This document shows positions 18,132 through 27,005 of a stretch of 64,000 bases of DNA, piece by piece. The stretch's first letter is position 1. Each line of letters opens with the position of its first letter. This DNA is from G965200765 sp965200765 (lineage in GTDB: Bacteria; Pseudomonadota; Gammaproteobacteria; Arenicellales; JAJDZL01), in the NCBI GenBank assembly GCA_965200765.1, contig OZ241380.1, positions 1,612,001-1,676,000 of the forward strand, given 5' to 3'. The notes beneath the pieces are model-generated. The model was not told where the DNA came from, ran no database searches, and saw only the letters and a list, made by a program, of their open reading frames with translations. The position numbers and the translations under genes were made by a program.

Positions 18132-19253
18132 ATGCGAATTGGTGTCCCAAAGGAAACAAAAACGGACGAATACAGGGTCGGATTGGTACCCGGAAGTGTT
18201 CGGGAACTAGTTCACAACGGTCACGAAATCGTTGTTGAAACACAGGCTGGAATTGGTATTCGAGCGTCTGACGACGACTACCGAAATGCCGGGGCCACAA
18301 TTGTTGATACACCGGCCGAGGTGTTTGACAGCACTGATATGATTGTCAAAGTCAAGGAACCTTTGGAACCGGAAAGGAAATTGCTTCGCGAGAACCAGAT
18401 TCTCTTTACTTATCTGCATCTTGCACCAGATGCACCGCAAACGCGGGATTTGGTTGAGAGCGGCGCAGTGTGCATTGCTTATGAAACAGTTGAAGACGGT
18501 AATGGCAACTTGCCAATTTTGGCGCCGATGTCCAAAGTGGCCGGCAGAATGGCAGTCCAGGTTGGTGCATGGTGCCTGGAGCGTCCGCATGGCGGTGAAG
18601 GAATATTACTAGGCGGCGTACCCGGCGTAGATCCGGCCAAGGTGGTAATTCTTGGCGGCGGTGTCGTCGGCACACATGCAACACATATCGCAGTCGGCAT
18701 GGGTGCCGATGTATGGGTAGTCGACCGAAACGTCAATGTTCTGGAATACCATTGGTCACAATTCGGACGAACCACGAACACTGTGTTTTCTACCCGTAGC
18801 ACACTTGAAAATCATGTTGTCAATGCGGATTTGGTGGTTGGTGCTGTACTGATTCCCGGTGCTCAGGCACCGCGCCTCGTCACGGAACAAATGATTGAAA
18901 ATATGCGTCCGGGTTCCGTCGTGGTGGATGTTGCGATTGATCAGGGCGGGTGCTTTGAAACATCAAAGCCCACCACTCATTCAGATCCAACTTATGTAGA
19001 ACACGGGATTGTGCATTACTGCGTGACGAACATGCCCGGTGCTGTACCGCGCACTTCGACATTTGCATTGAACAATGTTGTACTTCCGTATGCAATTGAA
19101 ATTGCCAACAAGGGATATAAGCAGGCACTTCAAGATGATCCGAACTTGATGAAGGGCCTCAATGTTCACCATGGCGAAATAACCTACAAAGCGGTCGCCG
19201 AGGATTTGAACTATGATTATCATCCGCCGGAAGAAGTACTGCGGTCAGCCTAG
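18132..19253 (+). CDS. ald: Alanine dehydrogenase
   Basis: Oxidatively deaminates L-alanine to pyruvate and ammonia with NAD. 373 residues, the family length. The N-terminus MRIGVPKETKTDEYRVGL and the NAD-binding VVILGGGVVGTHATHIAVGMGA are characteristic; the catalytic lysine and histidine regions (VKVKEPLEPE and FTYLHLA) are intact. In taurine dissimilation Ald regenerates the pyruvate used by the aminotransferase and releases the nitrogen as ammonium. It lies directly upstream of xsc (64-base gap) on the same strand, which fits that role. Confidence 0.96.
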   Translation: MRIGVPKETKTDEYRVGLVPGSVRELVHNGHEIVVETQAGIGIRASDDDYRNAGATIVDTPAEVFDSTDMIVKVKEPLEPERKLLRENQILFTYLHLAPDAPQTRDLVESGAVCIAYETVEDGNGNLPILAPMSKVAGRMAVQVGAWCLERPHGGEGILLGGVPGVDPAKVVILGGGVVGTHATHIAVGMGADVWVVDRNVNVLEYHWSQFGRTTNTVFSTRSTLENHVVNADLVVGAVLIPGAQAPRLVTEQMIENMRPGSVVVDVAIDQGGCFETSKPTTHSDPTYVEHGIVHYCVTNMPGAVPRTSTFALNNVVLPYAIEIANKGYKQALQDDPNLMKGLNVHHGEITYKAVAEDLNYDYHPPEEVLRSA

Positions 19254-19317
19254 CAGTTATTTGCCCAGAACTCATTTTGCACTTTTGTAAATTATCAAGA
19301 AAGGAGAACTCATTGCA

Positions 19318-21069
19318 ATGCCACGTATGACACCAAGCGAAGCATTCGTTGAAACATTAGTCGCCCACGGCGTAACCGATGTATTCGGTATCGTCGGGTC
19401 CGCATACATGGATGCGCTGGATATTTTTCCGGCGGCCGGAATTCGCTTCATTCCCACTGTTCATGAACAAGGTTCTGCTCACATGGCAGACGGATATGCC
19501 CGAGTCAGCGGCCGCCACGGCGTTTGTATCGGGCAAAATGGTCCTGGCATCACGAATTTTGTAACTGCGATTGCGGCAGCATACTGGGCGCATTCGCCGG
19601 TTGTCGCAATTACACCCGAAACGGGAAGCGGCACAATGGGACTTGGCGGTTTTCAGGAAACCGAACAACTACCCATTTTCTCGAAAATCACAAAATTTCA
19701 GGGACATGTCAATGGTCCGGGCCGGATGGCAGAAATTACCGGACGCTGCTTTGACATGGCAATGGCTGAAAACGGGCCAACCCAGTTGAATATTCCACGT
19801 GACTACTTTTACGGAGATGTCGATGTAAATGTGCCGCAACCACGAAGAATCGAGCGTGGACCAGGCGGTAGCTCAAGTCTTGACAATGCGGCACGAGTGT
19901 TGTCAGAAGCCGAGTTTCCTGTCATCGTCGCCGGTGGTGGTGTCGTTATGGCGAACGCAGTTCAGGAATGTGTTGAGCTGGCCGAGTACCTGTCTGCTCC
20001 GGTGGTGAACAGTTATTTGCACAATGATTCATTTCCGGCAAGTCATTCGCTCTGGGCGGGGCCTTTGGGTTATCAAGGCTCAAAGGCCGGCATGAAATTA
20101 ATCTCAAAGGCAGATGTGGTTCTGGCACTGGGTACTCGACTGGGCCCGTTTGGTACGTTGCCACAACATGGCATTGACTACTGGCCAAAGAATGCGAAAA
20201 TCATTCAGGTGGATGTGGACCATCGTATGCTGGGACTCGTAAAACCCATTTCAGTCGGGATTTGTGGTGATTCAGGAGAAGCCGCCACTTCCATATTGGA
20301 ACGATTGAAAAATCGCGAAAACATTGCTTGCTTGCAAAACAAGGATGATCGTCTGAAGCAAATCGCCGACGAGAAAAATCAATGGGAGTCCGAGTTGAAC
20401 AACTGGACTGAAGAATCGGATGACTGGAGTCAGATCGTGGCCAAGGAAGATGCCGGTATGCTGCACCCGCGACAGGTATTGCGAGAACTGGAAAAAGCAA
20501 CGCCGTCCGATGCCGCAATTTCAACTGATATTGGCAACATTTGCTCGGTCTCCAACAGCTATCTGAGATTCGAGGAATCGCGAAGTTTCTTTGCCGCGAT
20601 GAGTTTTGGGAACTGCGGATACGCATTTCCGACGATTATGGGGGTCAAGGTTGCCGCGCCAGACCGAGCTGCGATTGCTTATGTCGGCGATGGTGCGTGG
20701 GCAATGAGTATGAGCGAGATATTGACTTGTGTGCGCGAGAATATTCCGGTAACTCCGGTCGTGTTCAATAATCGCCAGTGGGGCGCCGAAAAGAAGAACC
20801 AGGTGGACTTTTACGGACGTCGATTTGAAGGCGTCAATCTTGAGAATCCAAGCTGGGCAGGAATTTCAAAGTCAATGGGCGGTGAAGGCATTGTAGTAGA
20901 CAATCTGGACATGGTTGGAGATGCACTTCGCGAAGCATGTAAGGCGCAAAACGAAGGAAAGACAACTGTTGTTGAAATCATGTGTACGCGGGAGCTTGGT
21001 GACCCATTCAGAAGGGATGCGCTCAGCAAGCCTGTTCGTCATCTTGAGAAGTACAAAGAGTTTGTCTAA
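19318..21069 (+). CDS. xsc: Sulfoacetaldehyde acetyltransferase
   Basis: Thiamine-diphosphate enzyme that converts sulfoacetaldehyde and phosphate to acetyl phosphate and sulfite, the C-S cleaving step of taurine and isethionate breakdown. At 583 residues it fits the family. The N-terminal TPP-activating glutamate lies in VHEQGSAHMADGYAR and the C-terminal TPP/Mg motif begins YVGDGAWAMSMSEIL. The adjacent alanine dehydrogenase and phosphotransacetylase genes separate it from acetolactate synthase and sulfopyruvate decarboxylase. A good ribosome binding site (AAGGAG) precedes the ATG. Confidence 0.94.
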   Translation: MPRMTPSEAFVETLVAHGVTDVFGIVGSAYMDALDIFPAAGIRFIPTVHEQGSAHMADGYARVSGRHGVCIGQNGPGITNFVTAIAAAYWAHSPVVAITPETGSGTMGLGGFQETEQLPIFSKITKFQGHVNGPGRMAEITGRCFDMAMAENGPTQLNIPRDYFYGDVDVNVPQPRRIERGPGGSSSLDNAARVLSEAEFPVIVAGGGVVMANAVQECVELAEYLSAPVVNSYLHNDSFPASHSLWAGPLGYQGSKAGMKLISKADVVLALGTRLGPFGTLPQHGIDYWPKNAKIIQVDVDHRMLGLVKPISVGICGDSGEAATSILERLKNRENIACLQNKDDRLKQIADEKNQWESELNNWTEESDDWSQIVAKEDAGMLHPRQVLRELEKATPSDAAISTDIGNICSVSNSYLRFEESRSFFAAMSFGNCGYAFPTIMGVKVAAPDRAAIAYVGDGAWAMSMSEILTCVRENIPVTPVVFNNRQWGAEKKNQVDFYGRRFEGVNLENPSWAGISKSMGGEGIVVDNLDMVGDALREACKAQNEGKTTVVEIMCTRELGDPFRRDALSKPVRHLEKYKEFV

Positions 21070-21080
21070 AGTCCAAACTT

Positions 21081-22067
21081 TTGGAATTTCTTAGAAGTCT
21101 CACTGCCGCTGCCAAATCCGAGCTTCGTACTGTTGTATTGGCCGAAGCGGCAGACGAGCGCGTTGTACGCGCCGCACGAATACTTGTAGACGAGAAAATT
21201 GCCTCACCTGTGTTGACAGGTGATCAATCTGAAATTTCTGCAGTCGCTGAAGCACATGAAATTTCTCTGAATCACATTCAGATTGCCGACCCTGCTCGTG
21301 TAACAAACATGGACCGGTATGTTCATGCCTGTCAAACGGGTCCGCGACCACTGCGCGCGGGAATTGCAGAGCGTTTGCTTCGTAAACCTTTAATGTATGG
21401 TGCGCTAATGGTTCGACTTGGCGACGCGCATGCGATGGTTGCCGGAGCATCCGTGCCCACTGCAAAGGTGATTGAAGCCGGGTTGATGATGATTGGGCCG
21501 CAGGAAGGAATTGCAACACCATCAAGTTATTTTTTGATGCTTGTGCCTGCGGTGAAGAATACACCTTCGCGTTCAATAATTTTTGCTGACTGTGCAGTCA
21601 ATGTAGATCCAACACCGGAGCAGTTGGCTGACATTGCAATCAGTTCGGGAACAAGTGCAAGAAGTCTGTTGCCCGACGAACCAAGAATTGCATTGTTGTC
21701 ATTTTCAACCAAAGGAAGCGCCCGGCACAATTTGATTGACAGAATTAAGAAGGCACTTGAGATTGTTCGGGAAAAAACACCCGATTTGCACATTGATGGT
21801 GAATTACAACTGGATTCTGCTTTAGATCCGCGTACAGCTGCTATCAAGCTAAAAGATGCCAGTCCGGTTGCCGGCAAGGCAAATGTTTTGGTGTTCCCCG
21901 ACCTCAACTCTGGCAACATCGCATACAAAATTACTCAATACCTGGCAGGTGCACAAGCAATCGGTCCAATACTGCAAGGCTTCGCTCATCCAGTCGCAGA
22001 TTTATCGCGCGGAGCTACAGTGGAAGATATTGTGAACACTACTGTGGTATTGCTATCAACTTCCTGA
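21081..22067 (+). CDS. pta: Phosphate acetyltransferase
   Basis: Converts the acetyl phosphate made by Xsc to acetyl-CoA. 328 residues, the short form consisting of the catalytic domain alone, as usually found next to xsc. Family motifs are visible in LRTVVLAEAADERVVRAA and ALLSFSTKGSARH. The apparent start is TTG, 11 bases after the xsc stop, so the two genes are translationally close. With ald and xsc it completes conversion of sulfoacetaldehyde and alanine to acetyl-CoA, sulfite, pyruvate and ammonia. Confidence 0.94.
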   Translation: MEFLRSLTAAAKSELRTVVLAEAADERVVRAARILVDEKIASPVLTGDQSEISAVAEAHEISLNHIQIADPARVTNMDRYVHACQTGPRPLRAGIAERLLRKPLMYGALMVRLGDAHAMVAGASVPTAKVIEAGLMMIGPQEGIATPSSYFLMLVPAVKNTPSRSIIFADCAVNVDPTPEQLADIAISSGTSARSLLPDEPRIALLSFSTKGSARHNLIDRIKKALEIVREKTPDLHIDGELQLDSALDPRTAAIKLKDASPVAGKANVLVFPDLNSGNIAYKITQYLAGAQAIGPILQGFAHPVADLSRGATVEDIVNTTVVLLSTS

Positions 22068-22106
22068 TTTCTTCTGATTCAGGCACAATCCATTTTGGTC
22101 AGCAGC

Positions 22107-22961
22107 TTAGTGTGTTGCCAGAAACTTTTTCAGCGACGCAAAGTAATCTTCGGGTTCCTCATAGAACGGGACATGCGAAGAGTTTGGATGTACGACAACT
22201 TCTGAATTAGGCAACACATTGTGCATTCGAAGTGCGCAGGCCGGTCCGATTTCATCATGCGACCCGGTAACGATTAATGTCGGCATAGTGAGACGGTGCA
22301 TATCCGGAATACGATTCCAGTCTTTCAAGTTGCCGATGTAGAGAAATTCATTCGGTCCTTGCATTGTTCCATACGGACCCATGTTCCAATCGTTCACTGA
22401 TGCAAGCAAAGAATCGGGCCACTCTTTCAAGCGACATACATGCCGGTAGTTCAAAATCGTTACGGCGGCCTGATACTCCGGATGATCAATTGTTCCCATC
22501 GCTTCATGGTGCAACATCATCGCCTCTGTCTCACTGCCCAAGGCATTTCGCATGCGATTGAGTTCAATTGTCAAATGCGGCAAATCACCGCAAGTATTTG
22601 CAAGAATAAGCGTACGAATTGAATCCGGATAGGTCAAAGCATATTCAATGCTCAGCCAGCCACCCCAAGACTGACCCAGCAGGTGAAAATTTTCCAAACC
22701 AAGTGCTTTGCGAACTGTTTCGACTTCTTCCACGTATCTGGATATATTCCACAGTGACGGGTCATCCGGACGGTCGGAATTTCCGCAACCTAACTGATCA
22801 AAAGCGACAACTCTGAATCCTTCTTCTGCGAGATGAATATGGGGGTCGCGCAAGTAATCGCACGGAAGCCCCGGGCCACCATTGAGCAGAAGCAGAACAT
22901 TGTCTCCTGAACCATAACTATAAGTGACTACTTTGTAGCCATCCACCAATACTTCCTGCAT
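22107..22961 (-). CDS. Proline iminopeptidase-like alpha/beta hydrolase
   Basis: Alpha/beta hydrolase of 284 residues similar to proline iminopeptidases (S33). The oxyanion block is LLLNGGPGLPCDYL, the nucleophile elbow is GQSWGGWLS (Ser), an Asp lies in TGSHDEIGP and the terminal His in NSSHVPFYE. Such enzymes remove N-terminal proline from peptides, though close relatives hydrolyse esters or amides. It converges with pta and is transcribed away from the DUF3800 region. Confidence 0.85.
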   Translation of the reverse strand: MQEVLVDGYKVVTYSYGSGDNVLLLLNGGPGLPCDYLRDPHIHLAEEGFRVVAFDQLGCGNSDRPDDPSLWNISRYVEEVETVRKALGLENFHLLGQSWGGWLSIEYALTYPDSIRTLILANTCGDLPHLTIELNRMRNALGSETEAMMLHHEAMGTIDHPEYQAAVTILNYRHVCRLKEWPDSLLASVNDWNMGPYGTMQGPNEFLYIGNLKDWNRIPDMHRLTMPTLIVTGSHDEIGPACALRMHNVLPNSEVVVHPNSSHVPFYEEPEDYFASLKKFLATH

Positions 22962-23070
22962 TCCGTAATTCCTGTAAAAAAGTCTTGTAAATGATTGATT
23001 TTAGAGTGTAAATTTGACAAATTACTGCAAGCTTGGTTGCTGAAGACCCCAGTGAACATGAACGCGGCTT

Positions 23071-23114
23071 ACAATATGATAGTACAAATCGGATAAAAAA
23101 GTTTATCATATTGT
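23071..23114. repeat. Perfect 11-base inverted repeat
   Basis: ACAATATGATA (23071-23081) and TATCATATTGT (23104-23114) are exact reverse complements separated by 22 bases. The pair sits in the 320-base gap between the divergent hydrolase and DUF3800 genes. It could be an operator, a stable hairpin or the edge of an inserted segment. Nothing else recognisable lies in this gap. Confidence 0.6.
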
Positions 23115-23281
23115 CTTGGCTTTCGCGGTGAATTCGCTATCTGGATTGAGTAGAAGGAATATTGAACGTACTGTCTTGCCTAGAGTTCATGGGATTTAAG
23201 CGATAACCCGATAAACAATTCCGAACTTTCAGCATAGGTATTGCTGAGCTGGGTTTGTGAAGGTTTGATGGTTGATTCAAA

Positions 23282-24070
23282 TTGTTCAACTTCCTGGTCA
23301 AACTAATTTGGCGAAAAATTAGACTTCGTTATCTCTCCAATCGAGTCGATTTTCTGGTGACAACAGTGAATAAATGTAAATATCTGTATCTTGATGAAAC
23401 CGGGGACTTTAACTTCAAGTCTCACGGGTCCCGCTACTTCATAATGACAAGTATCAGTATTTCGCGTCCTTCAAATTTAGTCAAATCCATTGACGAGTAC
23501 AAATACTCTTGTATTGAAGATGGAATGGACATTGACTACTTCCATTGTTACAACGATAGCGAAGCAGTTCGAAATCACATGTTCAGTTTGATTCAACGGA
23601 ATCTTACTGAAATTTGCATCGATGCCGTTATAGTCAAGAAATCTAATTTGAATCCAGATATGCATCGTCCACACAGACTTTATGCTGAAGTACTCAGTTT
23701 TCTTCTCAAAATTTCCATACCAAAGGAGTTGGAATCAAAAGATGTAGAAGAAATTGTTGTGATAACAGACACAATACCTGTCAATACCATGAAATCTAAA
23801 ATTACAAAAGCGATGCAGAACACACTCCCTGAAATGTTGCCACAAGGAACAAGATACAATTTGTTTCATCATCAATCACGGTCCCACTTCGGTTTGCAAA
23901 TTGCTGATTATTGCTGTTGGGCAATAAATCGAAAGTTGAACAGGAATCAAACCTATTGGTATGGCCTCATCAAACCTGCATTTCGAACAGAACTCGAGCC
24001 AGATTTATCCAAGATGGACAAGTTTACGAACTTAAAGAGAATGACCCCCCCGACTATCCCCTCATTCTAA
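23282..24070 (+). CDS. DUF3800 protein, probably frameshifted at its 3' end
   Basis: The signature YLYLDETGDFNF and the late block HFGLQIADYCCWAINRKL identify the DUF3800 family. It is RNase-H-fold-like, of unknown function and often found in mobile or defence-rich DNA. The given start is a TTG; GTG at 23366, just before the signature, is at least as likely. After FRTELEPDLSK the frame ends in an atypical tail. Shifting by one base near 24012 gives a smooth continuation, DGQVYELKENDPPDYPLIL and on to about 24153. I suspect a one-base deletion removed the native C-terminus. AT-rich codon use differs from neighbours, suggesting acquired DNA. Confidence 0.7.
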   Translation: MFNFLVKLIWRKIRLRYLSNRVDFLVTTVNKCKYLYLDETGDFNFKSHGSRYFIMTSISISRPSNLVKSIDEYKYSCIEDGMDIDYFHCYNDSEAVRNHMFSLIQRNLTEICIDAVIVKKSNLNPDMHRPHRLYAEVLSFLLKISIPKELESKDVEEIVVITDTIPVNTMKSKITKAMQNTLPEMLPQGTRYNLFHHQSRSHFGLQIADYCCWAINRKLNRNQTYWYGLIKPAFRTELEPDLSKMDKFTNLKRMTPPTIPSF

Positions 24071-24472
24071 ACGCCGCCAAGCATGCTTTGACGGAAGGAA
24101 GGGCACCGCTGGGCACTCTTGTCATCAGGGGGGAACCTTTGAAAATAGGATAACAATTTTAAACAACCTTTGTCAAGAAGAAAAATACCTTTTTACCCAC
24201 TGCTGTGCATTCGAAGTTATCTACAGCAAAGACAAAAAGTGCAGATTTGAAATCACAAGTTATTGATAATGTTGAATTTTGTGTAGAAAGAGGAATAACT
24301 AACTGGCTTTTCAACCATTTCTTGGCAATGCCGAATCGTTGCCTGCCAAGTGTTGCAAATTTGCAATAGCTCGTTGCTTGGCATCTTCGCTTGCGTGGGA
24401 AAGCAGATAGTAATTTGATTTTTGGCGAGTTTCGATGAGGACGTAAAGCAACGATTTGTTTCAATGTCGGGC
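23925..24472 (+). repeat. Duplicated segment, copy A
   Basis: This covers the last part of the DUF3800 gene and about 400 bases of following non-coding DNA. It aligns with copy B about 739 bases downstream. The core 24011-24155, which includes a C7 run and a G6 run, is nearly identical between copies. The flanks have drifted much more. Confidence 0.85.
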
Positions 24473-24660
24473 TTTGCAGGCGACGGCATACTCAACATAG
24501 TAACTCTAAGTGAGAGGAGTTAACTGATTGCCAAGTACTATTTTCTCCAGCTAATGTAACTCACAGTCAAGCAAATGACTACGCGAGACCGAGATTGTGC
24601 CACAAATCAGTGGAACACGGGTTGTATTTTGATGTCGTGCTGAGTAATGTGATGCGCGCT

Positions 24661-25213
24661 TAATAGATCGAAAGTTGAGCAGGATTGAAACCTGTTGGCA
24701 TAGCCTCATCAGGTCTGGATTTCGAACAGAAATCAAACCAGATTTATAAAAGATGGACAAGTTTACGAACTTAAAGAGAATGACCCCCCCGACTATCCCC
24801 TCATTCTAAGCGCCGCCAAGCATGCATTGACGGAAGGAAGGGCACCCTGGGCACTCTTGTCATCAGGGGGGAACCTTTGAAAAATAAGATAACAATTTAA
24901 GCCAACTTTGTCAAGAATAAATATCCTTTTTATCCGTGCATTCAAAATCATTTACTGCAACAATAGTGCAGATACAGGTTGAAAAATGCAGATTTGTAAT
25001 CACAAGTTATTGATTATGTTGAATTTGGTGCAGAAAGAAGCACTACTAACTGGCTTTTCAACCCATTTCTTGGCAATGCCGAATCGTTGCCTGCTGAGTG
25101 TTGCAAATGTGCAACAGTACGGTTTTTGGCATCTTCACTCTTGTGGACAAGCAGATGCTATTGTGTTTTTTTGGTGAGTTTTGACGGGAACGTATAGCGG
25201 CGGTTTGTTTCAA
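24661..25213 (+). pseudogene. Duplicated segment, copy B, with decayed DUF3800 3' fragment
   Basis: This is the second copy of the segment at 23925. The DUF3800 part carries stop codons (for example TAA after the block matching PDL), so it cannot code for a full protein. The 24751-24890 core keeps the DGQVYELKENDPPDYPLIL reading with one synonymous and one conservative change, then loses frame through a one-base deletion. Weak similarity extends some 60 bases upstream of 24661. The rest of 24071-25401 outside the two copies holds no gene I can support. Confidence 0.75.
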
Positions 25214-25401
25214 TGTCGAGCTGGGTAATACGAAACGTGTTATCGATTCACCATCGTCTGTTGATTAAAGGGTCAACTTACTAACTATCAATTCCCAGTT
25301 CCATCAAATGATTCGCTATACGCATTTGCAGGGAGACACACTACTGTGAAATACTCCCCTTCTCGATTGCAACCATTGGAAAATTGAAGAACTTAGTTGA
25401 A

Positions 25402-26544
25402 TTATTGTTTCCGATCTTCAATTGCAACATACTTTCGCAGTTCTGGACCGCTGTAAACGGTCAGCGGACGTATCAGAATATTCGCACTGAACTGCTCCAG
25501 AATTTGCACAACCCAACCCGGCATGCGACCAATTGCAAATATCGGTACAAACAAATCTTCCTTGATTCCAAGCAAGTGGTACACAACCCCTGAATAAAAA
25601 TCTACATTCACATTCACGCCATGCCGAGAGTACGGTTTCATTGCTTTAACCAGAGCCTGAAGAATTTCAAACCACTGCGGCTGACCCATTTCCTTCGACA
25701 ATTTTTCAACGCCTTCCTTCATGTGTCTGGCGCGTGGGTCCTCTGCACGATAAACCCGGTGCCCAAAACCCATTACCACTTCACGATTCTTCCGTTTGGT
25801 TTTGACATACTCCTTGGCTTTTTCAGGCGCACCAACTTCCCGCGCCATCTTCATGACATCCTCTGCGGCACCACCATGAGAAGGTCCGGACAGTGCCCCA
25901 ACTGCTGCTGTAACCGAAGCATACACATTGGCATTGGTACCGGCAACTACCCGAGCTGTGAACGAGGAAGCATTCGAACCATGCTCCGCATGCAATACCA
26001 AATCCTTGTCAAACAACTTTGCCGAATCATCACTGGGCAACTGGCCCGTCAATTGATACAGAAAGTGCGCCGCATGCGAAATCTCTGTATTTGGTGTCAG
26101 CGGTTCCATATTATTTCGAATTCTTTCATGCGCCGCCACAATCATTGGAATTTGCGATGTCAACCGAATGCCCTTTGCGATGATACCTTCCTGTGACTTG
26201 TCATCGCATTGTGAATCAAACACACCCAGCGCTGAAATGGCGGTTCTGAGTACTTCCATTGGATGCGCATTGCTCATGATTCTGATCATTTCCAGCAAGG
26301 CCTCCGGAAGTTGTCGCTCACCTTTCAGTTTGCTGTCAAACTCATTCAGTTGATCCTGTGTCGGCAATTCTCCATAAATGAGCAAATATGCGGTCTCTTC
26401 AAACGTTGAATACTCGGCTAACTCGTGAATCGAGTAGCCCCGGTAGCGAAGTTCCCCGGCCCGTCCGTCAATGGACGAAACCGCAGATCTGTCAAAATAT
26501 ACGCCTTTCAGGCCACGGTGGAGTTGCGGTGTATTTTCAGCCAC
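25402..26544 (-). CDS. Citrate synthase (short type; 2-methylcitrate synthase possible)
   Basis: Condenses oxaloacetate with acetyl-CoA, or with propionyl-CoA if it is a methylcitrate synthase. 380 residues, the short form found in Gram-positives, archaea and PrpC proteins. Catalytic residues are visible: His in LHAEHGSNASSFTARV, His in MGFGHRVYRAEDPRA, and Asp in NVNVDFYSGV. Propionyl-CoA from MmsA would give a use for a methylcitrate synthase, but no prpB or prpD is nearby, so ordinary citrate synthase is equally likely. It stands alone at the edge of the DUF3800 region. Confidence 0.9.
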   Translation of the reverse strand: MAENTPQLHRGLKGVYFDRSAVSSIDGRAGELRYRGYSIHELAEYSTFEETAYLLIYGELPTQDQLNEFDSKLKGERQLPEALLEMIRIMSNAHPMEVLRTAISALGVFDSQCDDKSQEGIIAKGIRLTSQIPMIVAAHERIRNNMEPLTPNTEISHAAHFLYQLTGQLPSDDSAKLFDKDLVLHAEHGSNASSFTARVVAGTNANVYASVTAAVGALSGPSHGGAAEDVMKMAREVGAPEKAKEYVKTKRKNREVVMGFGHRVYRAEDPRARHMKEGVEKLSKEMGQPQWFEILQALVKAMKPYSRHGVNVNVDFYSGVVYHLLGIKEDLFVPIFAIGRMPGWVVQILEQFSANILIRPLTVYSGPELRKYVAIEDRKQ

Positions 26545-26565
26545 TGGATTTGTCTTCTCCTGTAA

Positions 26566-26958
26566 TTACCATTCTTCAAGTTGTTTGATATTGTCGGTGA
26601 TCTCGTACCAGTCCGGTTTGTGACTCACCCAGATATGCCGCTCGGCTTTCATACCCAAATCGCCGTCTAGAACACCCATGCGCAAAATCACATCGTCGGG
26701 GTCCCGGTCGCAAAGCGCATACATGTGAGTTCCGCAATTACTGCAGAAATAACGCACCTTCCCTTTTGAAGAGTTGTACGAAGATATTCGGTCCTCACCG
26801 CCAGTAAGCCGAAACGCATCAGCGTCAACCAGCGCGCTAGAACCATAAACGGTTGCATGCGCCTTTCGACATGTTTTGCAGTGGCAGTGTTGAAATCTTC
26901 GAATTGGACCGTCAACTTCTATAGTCACCTTTCCACACAAACAACTTCCTGTATGCAT
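26566..26958 (-). CDS. GFA-family zinc protein
   Basis: A 130-residue protein of the GFA (glutathione-dependent formaldehyde-activating)/CENP-V fold. Zinc-binding cysteines appear in GSCLCGKV, CHCKTCRKAHA and YFCSNCGTHMY. Members bind zinc and sometimes glutathione; many lack a proven reaction. A role in formaldehyde handling would fit the nearby dimethylglycine-dehydrogenase-like enzyme, which may release formaldehyde, but this is speculation. It lies between citrate synthase and alaX on the same strand. Confidence 0.85.
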   Translation of the reverse strand: MHTGSCLCGKVTIEVDGPIRRFQHCHCKTCRKAHATVYGSSALVDADAFRLTGGEDRISSYNSSKGKVRYFCSNCGTHMYALCDRDPDDVILRMGVLDGDLGMKAERHIWVSHKPDWYEITDNIKQLEEW

Positions 26959-27005
26959 TGTTATTACCTCTCGGTTCAGGTTTCATCAAAGTGTCATAGC
27001 ATGAC

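Noticed and set aside
19318..21069. Acetolactate synthase large subunit
   Set aside because: Shares the TPP fold, but the adjacent pta and ald genes and the N-terminal sequence fit Xsc; no small regulatory subunit gene is adjacent.
24071..25401. Insertion sequence in the duplicated AT-rich region
   Set aside because: No transposase frame, no terminal inverted repeats flanking the copies and no target-site duplication seen.
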